NCBI GenBank assembly: GCA_016871755.1
Contig: VHCJ01000027.1
Coordinates: forward strand, 1 to 40,265
Direction of reading: 5' to 3'
Source of the DNA: Verrucomicrobiota bacterium
GTDB taxonomy: Bacteria > Verrucomicrobiota > Verrucomicrobiia > Opitutales > Opitutaceae
DNA length: 40,265 bases
The notes under the pieces were generated by a model. It was not told the DNA's origin. It searched no databases and worked only from the letters and a program-made list of their open reading frames with translations. The translations under genes and the position numbers were made by a program. This document shows, one piece after another, positions 17,299 through 26,577 of this stretch (position 1 is its first letter; every line of letters starts with the position of its first letter).

Positions 17299-17382
17299 GG
17301 TCAGCAGCGGATAGCTTACGTCGAGCGGCGCAAAGGCAAACGGCATCGCTAGGTTCGTCGCGGCGCTCTGCGGACCAGCGAC

Positions 17383-17410
17383 TTGCGCTTTGGCACTTTT
17401 TTGTGACAAT
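17383..17410 (+). promoter_or_regulatory. Possible promoter of the DUF1302 cassette
   Basis: In the 159-base gap between uvrA and the DUF1302 gene, TTGCGC (17383-17388) and GACAAT (17405-17410) are 16 bases apart on the plus strand. The region is unusually A/T rich for this genome. This is pattern matching only. Confidence 0.3.
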
Positions 17411-17457
17411 AGACTTTTTCGGTCGCGCTCCCCGCGGTCGGAAGCCCTAACCCCACT

Positions 17458-19404
17458 ATGAACCACCCCCCGATTCCCCGGATCCGGGCTGCTGCTGTGT
17501 CGGCCGTCCTGCTCTCCCTGCTCAGCGCCTTGGAACTCCAAGCGGTGTCCTTCAGCGACGGTCGCTGGAAGGGCAGCTTCGATTCCACGTTCTCGTTCGG
17601 CGGCACGTACCGCATGGCGAATCCCAACTCGGATTTCATCGGCACCGCCAACGGCGGGCGCCAGCTTTCGGTGAACTACGACGACGGTAACCTGAACTAT
17701 CGCAAGGGTTGGGTGTCGTCGCTGGTCAAGGGCACCCACGATTTGGAGGTGCAGTACGGCGACCACTTCGGAGCCTTCGGCCGCGTCACGTACTTTTACG
17801 ACAGCGTGAACGAGAAGGGCGTGCGCGATCGCACTCCTCTGAGCGACCAGGCACGCGATCGGGTGGGCAAGCGGATCGAGTACCTTGACCTCTACGGTCT
17901 GTGGCGTGGCGAGGTCGGCGGTCGGCCGGCGGACATCCGCTTCGGGCGTCAGGTGCTGAACCTCGGTGAGAGCACCTTTATCCCGAATGGCATCAACGCG
18001 GTGAATCCGGTCGATGTCGCCCGGCTCCGCTCCCCGGGCTCGGAACTGCGCGAATCGCTCCTCCCTGTCACCATGCTCAAGGGCAGCTTCAGCCTGAGCG
18101 ACACGGTTACGATCGAGCCTTTCTGGCTGCTGGAATTCCGGCGCGTCGAGGTCGACCCGGCGGGCACCTATTTCTCGACGAATGACTTCGGCACCCGCGG
18201 GGGCCGCAACGTCTACCTCGGCTTTGGCGCGCTGAGCGATCAGACCCCGCTTGGCGCCATCCCGCGTGCCCTCGACCGCGAGCCGGACAATCTCAATCAG
18301 TACGGCATCTCGGCGCGCGTGCTCGCCCCCGGGCTCAACGACACGGAGTTCGGCTTCTACCTGATGCGCTACCACAGTCGGCTGCCGTCGCTCAGCGCGC
18401 TCACGCCAACGGTGCCGATCGACACCAACCTGACCGGACCGCTGACGTCCGTCTTCGTGCGGTCGGGTCTGCCGGCCGCGCAGGCCGCCGCGCAGGCCGC
18501 GGGGGTCTTCCAGCTCATCGTCCTCTCGCAGACCAATCCGGCCGCGCTGACGCCGGTGCAGATCGCCACCTTGCAGGCCCCACAGACCCAGCAGGCGATC
18601 GCTGGGGCGCGTCAGATCGCCCTCCTCACCGCGGCCAGCACCGGCCGTTACTTCGTGGAGTACCCGGAGGACATCACGATGTTCGGCGCGAGCTTCAACA
18701 CCGACCTCGGTTCGACGGGCGTTTCGCTGCAGGGTGAAGTTTCATACAAGCAGGACGTTCCCCTCCAAGTGGACGACGTCGAATTGCTCTTCGCGGCGCT
18801 GTCGACCCTGAACCCGGCCTTCGGTTCAAACAATCAGGTTGGCAACTTCCTTGGCCGCTACGGTCAGCAGATCACCGGTTACCGCCGCCATGGCGTCTGG
18901 ACGGCGCAGGCGACCGCCACCAAGATCTTCGGTCAGGTGCTCGGCGCGAGTCAGCTTGCGCTCGTCACCGAGGTCGGCGGCGTGTCCGTCCCGGACCTTC
19001 CGGGCAAGGACAAGCTCCGCTACGACGTGAACGGCACGTTCACCAGCGGCAGCGCGGCGGCCATGGTCGGCACGGGCAGCACGCTGCCCAGCACGCCCTT
19101 GGATCAGTTCGCGGATCCGTTCTCCTGGGGCTACCAAGTCCTCGGCCGCCTCGACTACACCAACCTGTTCGGCGGCGTGAACGTCTCACCGTCGGTTGCC
19201 TTCGTCCAAGACGTCTCCGGCAACACCCCGAACCCGCTCGGCAACTTCATCGAAGGCCGACAAAGCCTCAACGTCTCGGTTGAAGTCGTCTGGCAGAATC
19301 GCTGGAGCGCCGAATTCCGCTACGTGAACTTCTACGGTGCCGGCCCGCAGAACCTGCTCGCCGACCGCGATTACTTCGCGACGACCCTCAAGTACGCCTT
19401 CTGA
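17458..19404 (+). CDS. DUF1302-family outer-membrane protein
   Basis: The 648-residue protein has a signal peptide (about 1-29, hydrophobic, ending ALELQA). A beta-barrel-like pattern of alternating strands follows and ends in TTLKYAF, an aromatic C-terminal residue as in outer-membrane proteins. The DUF1302 features I recall are an early [15 protein letters not shown] strand, [14 protein letters not shown], and the segment [21 protein letters not shown] (about 160-180). DUF1302 proteins are usually encoded next to DUF1329 and RND/MMPL genes, as here. The role is unknown; lipid, sterol or hydrophobic-compound trafficking has been suggested from context. It starts 159 bases from the divergent uvrA and leads a four-gene cassette. 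Confidence 0.88.
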   Translation: MNHPPIPRIRAAAVSAVLLSLLSALELQAVSFSDGRWKGSFDSTFSFGGTYRMANPNSDFIGTANGGRQLSVNYDDGNLNYRKGWVSSLVKGTHDLEVQYGDHFGAFGRVTYFYDSVNEKGVRDRTPLSDQARDRVGKRIEYLDLYGLWRGEVGGRPADIRFGRQVLNLGESTFIPNGINAVNPVDVARLRSPGSELRESLLPVTMLKGSFSLSDTVTIEPFWLLEFRRVEVDPAGTYFSTNDFGTRGGRNVYLGFGALSDQTPLGAIPRALDREPDNLNQYGISARVLAPGLNDTEFGFYLMRYHSRLPSLSALTPTVPIDTNLTGPLTSVFVRSGLPAAQAAAQAAGVFQLIVLSQTNPAALTPVQIATLQAPQTQQAIAGARQIALLTAASTGRYFVEYPEDITMFGASFNTDLGSTGVSLQGEVSYKQDVPLQVDDVELLFAALSTLNPAFGSNNQVGNFLGRYGQQITGYRRHGVWTAQATATKIFGQVLGASQLALVTEVGGVSVPDLPGKDKLRYDVNGTFTSGSAAAMVGTGSTLPSTPLDQFADPFSWGYQVLGRLDYTNLFGGVNVSPSVAFVQDVSGNTPNPLGNFIEGRQSLNVSVEVVWQNRWSAEFRYVNFYGAGPQNLLADRDYFATTLKYAF

Positions 19405-19414
19405 GCCCCGCCCC

Positions 19415-20779
19415 ATGAACACTCTTTCTTCCCTTCCCCACCGACGCCTCGGCGTTGCGTTCCTTCTCGCCTGTTCCTCCACCTTCGCCGCGACCTCGGA
19501 GTCCGATGTCGCGCGCCTTGGCAAGGACCTTTCCCCGCTCGGCGCCGAGCGCGCGGGCAATGCGGACGGCTCGATCCCGGCCTGGACGGGGGGCGTCACG
19601 CAGGCCCCCGCCGGCTACAAGGTGGGCGACCATCACCCGGATCCGTTCGGCGGCGATCAACCGCTCTACACGATCACGCCGCAGAATGCCGCGAATCATC
19701 AGGCCCGGCTCACCGCTGGGCAGCGGGCACTCCTGCAGACCTACCCGGGCTACTCGATCCCGGTCTACCCCACGCGCCGCAGCGCGGCCGTCCCGCAGCG
19801 CATCTATGATGCGACCGCCCGCGTCGCCACGACCGCCCGCGTCGCCAACGGTGGCGCCAACGTGGAGGGCGCACTCCTCGGCATTCCGTTCCCGATCCCA
19901 TCCTCCGGCATCGAGGTGATCTGGAATCATCTGCTGCGTTACCGCGGCGATGCGGCGAACCGCCACATCGGCCAGGCCGCCCCGCAGCGCAATGGCTCCT
20001 ACTCGCTCGTGGAATTCCGCGACGAGTTCATGTTCAACTATACGCGCACCGGCGTGTCCGCCGAGGACCTCGACAACGTGCTGCTGTACTTCAAGCAGGC
20101 CGTCGTCGCCCCGGCCCGGCTGGCGGGCACGATCCTGCTCGTCCACGAGACGCTCGATCAGGTCAAGGAGACCCGCCGCGCCTGGGTCTACAACGCCGGT
20201 CAGCGCCGCGTGCGCCGCGCCCCGAACGTCGCCTACGACGCCCCCGGAACCGCGGCCGACGGCATGCGGACGAGCGATCAGTTCGACATGTTCAACGGAG
20301 CCACGGACCGCTACGACTGGGAACTCGTGGGGAAGCGGGAAATGATCGTCCCGTACAACAGCTATCGCCTGCACTCGAAGGACGTGAAGCACGCCGACAT
20401 CCTCAAGCCGCTGCACATCAACCAGTCGCTCACCCGCTACGAGTTGCATCGGGTGTGGGTCGTCGAGGCCAAGCTCAAGCCCGGCGCCTCCCACATCTAC
20501 CCGCGCCGAACCTTCTACGTCGATGAGGACTCGTGGCAGATCCTCGCGGTCGACCAGTACGACTCGCGCGGCGAACTCTGGCGCGTCTCGGAGGCGCACT
20601 GCATTCAGTACTATGATGCGGGCCTTTTCTGGAGCACGCTCGAGGTCCACACGGACCTGCAGGCCGGTCGCTATCTCGCGATCGGTTTGGACAACGAGTT
20701 CGAGATGTACGACTTCACGCTCAAGCGTTCTCCCTCGGACTACGTTCCGGAAAGCCTGCGTCGCGAAGGTGTCCGCTGA
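19415..20779 (+). CDS. DUF1329-family envelope protein (LolB/LppX-like fold)
   Basis: The 454-residue protein has a signal peptide (about 1-25, ending STFAA). The mature part then starts with the DUF1329 opening ESDVARLGKDLSPLGAERAGNADGSIPAWTGG. Further family blocks are MIVPYNSYRLHSKDV (about 310-325), ELHRVWVVEAKLKPG and YPRRTFYVDEDSWQILAVDQYDSRGELWRVSE (about 365-395). There is no lipobox Cys, so it is probably periplasmic or loosely attached. Family members resemble the LolB fold and could bind acyl chains. It begins 10 bases after the DUF1302 gene. The longer upstream frame overlaps that gene and is dismissed. Confidence 0.9.
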   Translation: MNTLSSLPHRRLGVAFLLACSSTFAATSESDVARLGKDLSPLGAERAGNADGSIPAWTGGVTQAPAGYKVGDHHPDPFGGDQPLYTITPQNAANHQARLTAGQRALLQTYPGYSIPVYPTRRSAAVPQRIYDATARVATTARVANGGANVEGALLGIPFPIPSSGIEVIWNHLLRYRGDAANRHIGQAAPQRNGSYSLVEFRDEFMFNYTRTGVSAEDLDNVLLYFKQAVVAPARLAGTILLVHETLDQVKETRRAWVYNAGQRRVRRAPNVAYDAPGTAADGMRTSDQFDMFNGATDRYDWELVGKREMIVPYNSYRLHSKDVKHADILKPLHINQSLTRYELHRVWVVEAKLKPGASHIYPRRTFYVDEDSWQILAVDQYDSRGELWRVSEAHCIQYYDAGLFWSTLEVHTDLQAGRYLAIGLDNEFEMYDFTLKRSPSDYVPESLRREGVR

Positions 20780-20809
20780 GCGCCGCCTGAGCGCCGCCTT
20801 CGTTGACCC

Positions 20810-21778
20810 GTGCCTCTCGGTTCCGCCCGCCTCCTCAGCGCGGTGCTGCTCGGTGTGACCGGCCTCGCGCTGGTTCCCGTCCGCACGGCCAGCGCCGCCC
20901 CGGGAGCGGCGAGGTCTCTCCTGCTCGACGGCGTCGTGCGTGCCGATGGCGCCATCGTCGCGGTTGGGGAGCGGGGCGCAGTGCTGATCAGTGACGATCA
21001 GGCTGCGTCCTGGCGCACGCTGCCCTCGACGGTCGACGCGGCCCTCACCGGGGTCACGTTCGTCGATGCTTCGCTCGGCTGGATCTGCGGCCACGGCGGC
21101 GTCCTCCTCCACACGCAGGACGGGGGGCGATCCTGGCAACGGCAGCTGCGGGACGAACCCGGCGACACCGTCTTCCTCGATGTCGTCGCACTTTCCCCGC
21201 AGAGCGCCATTGCGGTGGGAGCGTTCGGCACGCTTCGCGTCACCCACGACGGCGGACGCTCCTGGGAACGACCGGCGTCGGCCGGAGAGGATCGTCACCT
21301 CAACCGTATTCTCCTGGAGCGCGGCGGTGCCGTGTGGATCGCCGTCGAGGGCGGGTTACTCATGCGCTCCGGCGATCAGGGACGGACATGGCAGGCCGTC
21401 AGCGTTCGGGAGGATGCTCCGTCGCTGTACGGGCTGCTGGAGCTGCCGTCGAGCGAGGTCTTGGTCCATGGACTCCGCGGCCACGCCTGGCGGGTGGGAC
21501 GAGCTGAGGAGGTTGCCGCCGTCGACATCGAGGCCCCGGTGATGCTCGCCACCAGCTGCCGCCTCGCGGATGGTCGGGTTCTCTTGGCCGGTGCCGCTCG
21601 CTGGTTCTTCATCAGCGCCGACGACGCACGGACTTTCACTCGCGCGTCGCTCCCGCTCACGACCGGCGTCGCCGAACTCCTGCCGTTGAAGGACGGACGC
21701 GTGCTGGCGCTCGGGGAGGCCGGAGCCACCGTGCTTCGTCTGCCTGCCGGGTCGGGAACGAATCCTCCTTCCCCGTGA
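20810..21778 (+). CDS. YCF48/BNR-repeat-like exported beta-propeller protein
   Basis: The 322-residue protein has a signal peptide (about 1-29, LLSAVLLGVTGLALVPV, ending ASAA). Repeats with the Asp-box look follow: ISDDQAASWRTL, HTQDGGRSWQRQ, VTHDGGRSWERP and RSGDQGRTWQAV, spaced about 45 residues apart. SxDxGxxW boxes of this type are seen in YCF48/photosystem II stability-like proteins and sialidase-type propellers. In this context it is likely a periplasmic partner of the DUF1302/DUF1329/MMPL system, not a photosynthesis factor. It starts with GTG 30 bases after the DUF1329 gene and overlaps the MMPL start by four bases (GTGA). Confidence 0.85.
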   Translation: MPLGSARLLSAVLLGVTGLALVPVRTASAAPGAARSLLLDGVVRADGAIVAVGERGAVLISDDQAASWRTLPSTVDAALTGVTFVDASLGWICGHGGVLLHTQDGGRSWQRQLRDEPGDTVFLDVVALSPQSAIAVGAFGTLRVTHDGGRSWERPASAGEDRHLNRILLERGGAVWIAVEGGLLMRSGDQGRTWQAVSVREDAPSLYGLLELPSSEVLVHGLRGHAWRVGRAEEVAAVDIEAPVMLATSCRLADGRVLLAGAARWFFISADDARTFTRASLPLTTGVAELLPLKDGRVLALGEAGATVLRLPAGSGTNPPSP

Positions 21779-24120
21779 CGTCGTCGCCCGCTCCAAGCCT
21801 GTCGGACCGGATTCTCCGGGGCCTTGAATCGGTGATCTTCGGACACCGCCTTCTGGTGCTGGCGGTGTTCGCGGTCACGACTGTCGTGCTGGTCGGAGCC
21901 GCGACGCGCCTCCGGATCGACGCGAGCTTCAATAAATCGCTGCCAAAGGAGCACCCCTATATTCAGGTTTTTGCGCGCCATCAGGCGGAGTTCGGCGGCG
22001 CGAACCGCGTGCTCGTCGCCCTCATCGCGCGCGACGGCGACATCTTCTCGCCCGCGTTCTTCGCCACCCTGCGGGCGGCGACGGACGAAGTATTCTACTG
22101 TCCGGGCGTCGACCGGGCGCAGGTGCAATCCCTCTTCACGCCCAACGTGCGCTACATCGAGGTGGTGGAGGATGGGCTGACGGGGGGGGCGGTGATCCCG
22201 GCGGACTTTCAGCCGGCGCCCGAGGGTTTCCGTCAGGTCCGGGAAAATCTCATCAAATCGAACCGCGTCGGTCAGTTGGTCGCGAACGACTTCTCCGGGG
22301 CCATCATCAGTGCGCAGTTGCAGGAGATCGATCCGGCGACCGGTCAGAAGCTCGACTACCAGAAGGTCGCCGCCGCGCTGGAGTCCCGCGTGCGCGAGCG
22401 TTTCGCCTCGGACAAGATTTCGATCCACATCATTGGCTTTGCCAAGGTCATGGGCGACATCGCCGACGGCGCCCGTGGGGTGGCGCTCTTCTTCCTCGTC
22501 GCCCTTGCAATCACCACCCTGCTCGTCTGGGAGTTCGCGGGGAGGTGGAAGCTCGCCGGCGCGCTGCTGCTCTGCTCGCTCATTGCCGTGAGCTGGCAGG
22601 TCGGCACGCTCACACTGCTGGGGTTTGGCATCGATCCGATGTCGATCCTCGTGCCGTTCCTGATCTTCGCCATCGCGGTGAGCCACGGCGTGCAGATGGT
22701 CCGCGCCTACCGCGACGCCGTGTTCTCCGGTCAGGACGGGTACGCCGCGGCCCGGACCGCCTTTCGACAGCTCATCGTCCCGGGCGGGCTGGCGCTGATC
22801 ACCGACACGATCGGATTCCTCACCATGCTGGTGATCGAGATCGACACGGTGCGGGAACTGGCGATCGCCGCGAGCCTCGGCGTGGGCCTGATCCTGCTGA
22901 CCAACCTCTTCCTCCTGCCGGTCATTCTCTCCTATCTCAAGCTTCCTCCCTCGTATCAGGTCTGGGCCGAGCGCCGGCGCCAGCGGACGGATCGTTTTTG
23001 GCGGCGGTACTGCAACCTCTTCACGCCGCGTCGCGCCGCGGTGGGCATCATCGCCGCCGGGGTGCTCGGCGTCTGGGCGTGGAACAAGAGCGCGGAGGTG
23101 CGCGTCGGCGACCTGCAGGGCGGCGTGCCCGAGTTGCGTCAGGACTCCCGCTACAATCAGGATTCCCGCACCATCATCTCGCGCTTTTCGATCGGCATCG
23201 ACGTGATCACCGTGTTCGCTGAGGCGAAGCCGAATGCCTCGGTCGACTACGACGTGGTGTCCGCCATGGACCGCCTTGAGGGACGACTGCGCGATCTTCC
23301 CACCGTGCAATCGGTGGTGAGCCTGAGCAGCCTCGCCAAGGGCGTGAACGCGGCGTGGAACGAGGGGTCACTCAAGTGGCGCGTCCTTCCGCAGGCCCCG
23401 AGTGCCCTCGCCCAAGCGACCTCGCCGATCGAGACCTCCACGGGCCTGCTCAACAGCGACGCGAGCGTCATGCCGATCATGGTCTTCCTCACCGACCATC
23501 GCGCTGAGACTCTCACTGCGGTCACCCGGACGATTGAGGAGTTCATCGCCCAACATCCCTCGGACAAAGTCGCGTTCCGATTGGCCGGCGGCAACGCCGG
23601 CGTGATGGCGGCGACCAATGACGTCGTCGCCGCCGCGCAGACACCCATCGTCCTCTGGGTCTTTGGTTCGGTGATCGTGTTGTGCCTCCTCGTTTTCCGG
23701 TCCCTTCGCGCCACGCTGTGCATCGTGCTGCCGCTCGCGCTCGTGTCGTACCTCGGCTATGCGCTGATGGTGTACCTCGACATCGGGCTGAAGACGGCGA
23801 CCCTTCCGGTCGTCGCCCTCGGGGTGGGAATCGGCGTCGACTACGGCATCTACATTTTCGCCATTCTGCAGCGGGAACTGCGGAACGGAGTCTCCTTCGG
23901 TGACGCGCTGTTCCACGCCTTCCGGGACACCGGCGGTGCCGTCGTCTTCACCGGCCTGACGCTCGCGGCGGGAGTAGGCACGTGGGCGGCATCGGCCCTG
24001 AAGTTCCAGGCCGACATGGGCGTGCTGCTGAGCTTCATGTTCCTCGTGAACATGCTCGGGGCGATCGCCCTGCTCCCGGCCCTGGCGCTGTGGTTGTACC
24101 GCCCGCGTCAGGCGCGCTAG
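21775..24120 (+). CDS. RND/MMPL-family transporter (hydrophobe/amphiphile exporter-like)
   Basis: The 781-residue inner-membrane protein has the RND layout of two equal halves. TM1 (about 27-45, LLVLAVFAVTTVVLVGAA) is followed by a large periplasmic domain, and TM2-6 lie near 235-400 (VALFFLVALAITTLLVWEF to VGLILLTNLFLLPVILSYL). The second half repeats this with ADMGVLLSFMFLVNMLGAIALLPALAL at the end. Signatures include GIDPMSILVPFLIFAIAVSHGVQM and LGVGIGVDYGIYIFAIL (about 683-699, typical of MMPL/sterol-sensing transporters). No membrane-fusion or TolC-like partner is nearby, so it is more likely HpnN/MMPL-like than a drug pump. It overlaps the YCF48-like gene by four bases. The following 207 bases, to 24327, hold nothing I can identify. 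Confidence 0.9.
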   Translation: MTSSPAPSLSDRILRGLESVIFGHRLLVLAVFAVTTVVLVGAATRLRIDASFNKSLPKEHPYIQVFARHQAEFGGANRVLVALIARDGDIFSPAFFATLRAATDEVFYCPGVDRAQVQSLFTPNVRYIEVVEDGLTGGAVIPADFQPAPEGFRQVRENLIKSNRVGQLVANDFSGAIISAQLQEIDPATGQKLDYQKVAAALESRVRERFASDKISIHIIGFAKVMGDIADGARGVALFFLVALAITTLLVWEFAGRWKLAGALLLCSLIAVSWQVGTLTLLGFGIDPMSILVPFLIFAIAVSHGVQMVRAYRDAVFSGQDGYAAARTAFRQLIVPGGLALITDTIGFLTMLVIEIDTVRELAIAASLGVGLILLTNLFLLPVILSYLKLPPSYQVWAERRRQRTDRFWRRYCNLFTPRRAAVGIIAAGVLGVWAWNKSAEVRVGDLQGGVPELRQDSRYNQDSRTIISRFSIGIDVITVFAEAKPNASVDYDVVSAMDRLEGRLRDLPTVQSVVSLSSLAKGVNAAWNEGSLKWRVLPQAPSALAQATSPIETSTGLLNSDASVMPIMVFLTDHRAETLTAVTRTIEEFIAQHPSDKVAFRLAGGNAGVMAATNDVVAAAQTPIVLWVFGSVIVLCLLVFRSLRATLCIVLPLALVSYLGYALMVYLDIGLKTATLPVVALGVGIGVDYGIYIFAILQRELRNGVSFGDALFHAFRDTGGAVVFTGLTLAAGVGTWAASALKFQADMGVLLSFMFLVNMLGAIALLPALALWLYRPRQAR

Positions 24121-24327
24121 CGAGGCACCTCCGGCGCCACCGCGAGCGTTGAAGAACCACCGAGTGCGGCAGTGGCCTAGGGTCCTCACCCCGAAGCACT
24201 TTCCGAATCCACCCAACCACCGGATTTTTATGTGCGCAGGCACCGTTCACCTCGATTTTCCGTTCGCTTCCTCACTCCTGCGTGACATAGAGGGTTCGCG
24301 AGCGCTCGGCGTTGGCCGCTGCCCATC

Positions 24328-25335
24328 ATGACTTTCCTTTCCCCGCCGTTGCGACGTGTCCGTTCCCGCCTCCTCAGGATCGTGTGGGCCTTCTCCGTGG
24401 TCGAGGTCCTGATCACGGTCGCAGTCGTGGGCGCACTCCTCGTTACCGTGGGGATGTTTCTGGTGAGCGGAAGGGTGACGTCCCGCAAGGTGGCAAACAT
24501 CAACCAGGGCAACACCACGGGACGGTTTTCCTTCGATCACATCAGCCGGTAGATGTCTTTGGCGTTCGATTTCAAGGCAGATAACTTCCAAGTACCTAAC
24601 CCGGACAACACGGCGTTCTCACGCCTGACGTACCGGGTGAGCCTCGGCCTGCCCGGTACCACAGCGTATACGATGGCGTCGTCGGACCAAATCGTCATCG
24701 ACCTGCCGAGTGGAACGAGACCCGCCGTGGGCGACTACCTGATCCTCGCCAGTCCTCGTCTAAATGGCGAAGTCGGCGGCCGCATCGCCGGCGTCTTGGA
24801 CTCCCGCGGAGGTGCCGCTCACGGCAACGTGACGCTCACGCTGGAAGGCACGATCGAAGCTCTCTCTGGCAAGACGGACGCGGTCGAGGCCATGCAGGTG
24901 GCGATGATCCAAAGCGAACGCGCCTACGCCATCGCGACGGTCGAGGGTAGCGATGCCTTCGTCTCGTACGAAACCTATCCGGGGGGCAATGCCAAGGTCC
25001 TCGCCCGTCCGGTCGTCCGTGATCAGTTTCCTTTCTCCCGCTAGGCGACAGGGGCAGTCGGGAGCGGTTTGTTCTTCGCCAACTTCCGACTTCTCCTCGA
25101 GACCGCCGACGAGGACGCCGTCAACGTCCAGAAAGGCAATCAGGCCTTCAACTCCCAGAACGAAGTCAACGGGCTCTTGGTCAATAAGTCCGGCGTATCC
25201 TACGGCCTGAATGCCGTCCCGACGCCCACCCCGTCACCGTCGCCCACGCCGACTCCGTCGCCCACGCCGTCACCTTCCCCGACTCCCTCACCGCGTCCGA
25301 CTCCGACGCCGACTCCGCCTCCGAACGACTGCTAG
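24328..25335 (+). pseudogene. Pilin-like secreted protein interrupted by two in-frame amber codons
   Basis: One continuous reading frame of 335 codons runs from the ATG at 24328 to a TAG at 25333. It is broken only by TAG at 24550-24552 (codon 75) and TAG at 25042-25044 (codon 239). The N-terminus has a basic leader and a type IV prepilin-like helix, AFSVVEVLITVAVVG, with Phe22 at the probable cleavage point and Glu26 in the +5 position. The middle part is beta-rich and pseudopilin-like. The end is a Pro/Thr/Ser tail. Protein-like codon use continues through both stops without any frameshift. Each stop follows an Arg codon and is one change from CAG (Gln). It could be a very recent pseudogene, a recoded gene, or three coupled ORFs (ATG touches the first stop; TTG occurs at 25069). 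Family assignment is moderate. Confidence 0.7.
25219..25323 (+). repeat. Pro-Thr/Ser-Pro coding repeat
   Basis: Codons 51-85 of the last segment encode 35 residues made almost only of PT and PS units ending in PPP. At DNA level, CCGTCGCCCACGCCG-like 15-mers recur. It reads as a rod-like extracellular linker or cell-wall spanner. Such repeats are prone to slippage length change. Confidence 0.9.
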
Positions 25336-25348
25336 TCGGCGCCCGGCT

Positions 25349-25373
25349 GCTCCCGCTTCGTCGAGCCGGGAGC
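25349..25373 (+). terminator. Possible terminator hairpin after the pilin-like gene
   Basis: GCTCCCG and CGGGAGC form a 7-bp stem with an 11-base loop, 14 bases after the final TAG. It is followed by GCTTGTCC, with no real T run. The next gene (DegT-like) is convergent, so a terminator is expected here. Confidence 0.4.
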
Positions 25374-25436
25374 GCTTGTCCGTGACGTACTGCGTGTACC
25401 GTACCCCGGCGGCGCCTTGAGCGTCCGCGAGGGCGA

Positions 25437-26531
25437 TCAGAAGCGGTTCACGGCCGCGATGACCGCTTCGACCTGCGCGTCGGTGAGTTCCGGGAAGATG
25501 GGCAGGCTCAGGCAGGTGGCGGCGGCGCGTTCCGCGACCGGGAGTACGCCCTCGCGGTACCCGAGGTGTGCATAGCAGGGCTGCTGGTGCAGGCAGCGCG
25601 GGTAGATGAGATCTGTCCCGATTCCGGCTCCCGTGAGATGCTGGCGAAGCGCGTCGCGCCGGGGATGGCGCAGCGTGAACTGGTGGAACACGCTCGCCCC
25701 GTAGTCGGGCTGATCCGGGAGGCGTGCATCCGCGAGGCGGATTTCGCGCAGATAGCGGCTGGCAATCGCCTGACGACGCGCGGTCCACGCCGCGAGGTGC
25801 GGCAGCTTGACGTTGAGTGCGGCTCCTTGGAATCCATCCATCCGGAAATTGAAGCCCACCAGGTCGTGGTGGTAACGCCGGGTCGAGCCGTGCACGCGCA
25901 GCGCGCGCGCGGTCTCGAAGCGTTCCGCGTGGCGAGTTACAAATGCCCCGCCCTCGCCGCAGGCACCGAGGTTCTTCGTTGGATAAAAGCTGAAGGTCCC
26001 GCAGTCGCCGAGCAGTCCCACCGGGGTTCCACGGTAACGGGCCCCGACCGCTTGGGCACAGTCCTCGATGACTTCGAGTCCGTGCCGCTGCGCGATCGCG
26101 AGGATCTCGTCCATCCGCGCCGGTTGTCCAAAGAGGTGCACGACCACGATCGCCTTGGTCCGGGGCGTCACCGCCGCCGCGACCGCCTCCGGGCTGAGGT
26201 TGAAGGTGCCTTCCTCGATTTCCGCGAAGACGGGGGTGGCGCCGACGTAGCTGATGCCCCATGCGGTTGAGGCGAAGGTAAAGGGAGTGGTGATCACTTC
26301 GTCGCCCGGTCCGAGTTTCGCGAGCACCGCAGCGAGGTGCAGCGGCGATGTCCCGCTGTTCATTCCCAGCACCCGCGGGTAGCCCAGCGTGGCACCGAAC
26401 GCACGCTCGAAGTCCTCCACGTCCCGCCCGAGGCAGAAACGCGTGGAATCGTAGGCCGCGGCGATCGCCGCCAGCACCTCCTCGCGCAGGGCGCGATGCT
26501 GCAGGGATAGGTCGAGGAAGGGAACGTTCAT
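25437..26531 (-). CDS. DegT/DnrJ/EryC1/StrS-family PLP aminotransferase
   Basis: The 364-residue PLP enzyme starts MNVPFLDLSLQHRALREEVL and shows NSGTSPLHLAAVL (cofactor phosphate binding), GDEVITTPFTFASTAWGI, VVHLFGQPARM, EDCAQAVGARYRG and SFYPTKNLGACGEGGAFVT (the Lys in PTKNLG forms the Schiff base, near 181-186). These are the conserved blocks of sugar aminotransferases, which transfer an amino group to keto-sugars for surface glycans or secondary metabolites. The substrate cannot be set, and no sugar-nucleotide genes are adjacent. It lies 46 bases after cobA/hemD on the same strand. The ATG at 26531 replaces a longer frame whose extra 12 residues are not conserved. Confidence 0.92.
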   Translation of the reverse strand: MNVPFLDLSLQHRALREEVLAAIAAAYDSTRFCLGRDVEDFERAFGATLGYPRVLGMNSGTSPLHLAAVLAKLGPGDEVITTPFTFASTAWGISYVGATPVFAEIEEGTFNLSPEAVAAAVTPRTKAIVVVHLFGQPARMDEILAIAQRHGLEVIEDCAQAVGARYRGTPVGLLGDCGTFSFYPTKNLGACGEGGAFVTRHAERFETARALRVHGSTRRYHHDLVGFNFRMDGFQGAALNVKLPHLAAWTARRQAIASRYLREIRLADARLPDQPDYGASVFHQFTLRHPRRDALRQHLTGAGIGTDLIYPRCLHQQPCYAHLGYREGVLPVAERAAATCLSLPIFPELTDAQVEAVIAAVNRF

Positions 26532-26577
26532 CCCGGAGACCTTGGGGATGACGCGGCCCGGGGGCAATCCCCCACCG

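Noticed and set aside
17391-17406. Possible sigma-54 promoter (TGGCAC) ahead of the DUF1302 gene
   Set aside because: The downstream element reads TTTGTG, not TTGC, and the GG-N10-GC rule is broken; no sigma-54 activator is nearby.
17299-18375. Long minus-strand frame upstream of uvrA
   Set aside because: It is the mirror of the DUF1302 gene; high-GC genes give long antisense frames.
25219-25323. CRISPR-like or tandem-repeat array
   Set aside because: The short repeats are the codons of a Pro/Thr/Ser tail; there are no unique spacers or cas genes.
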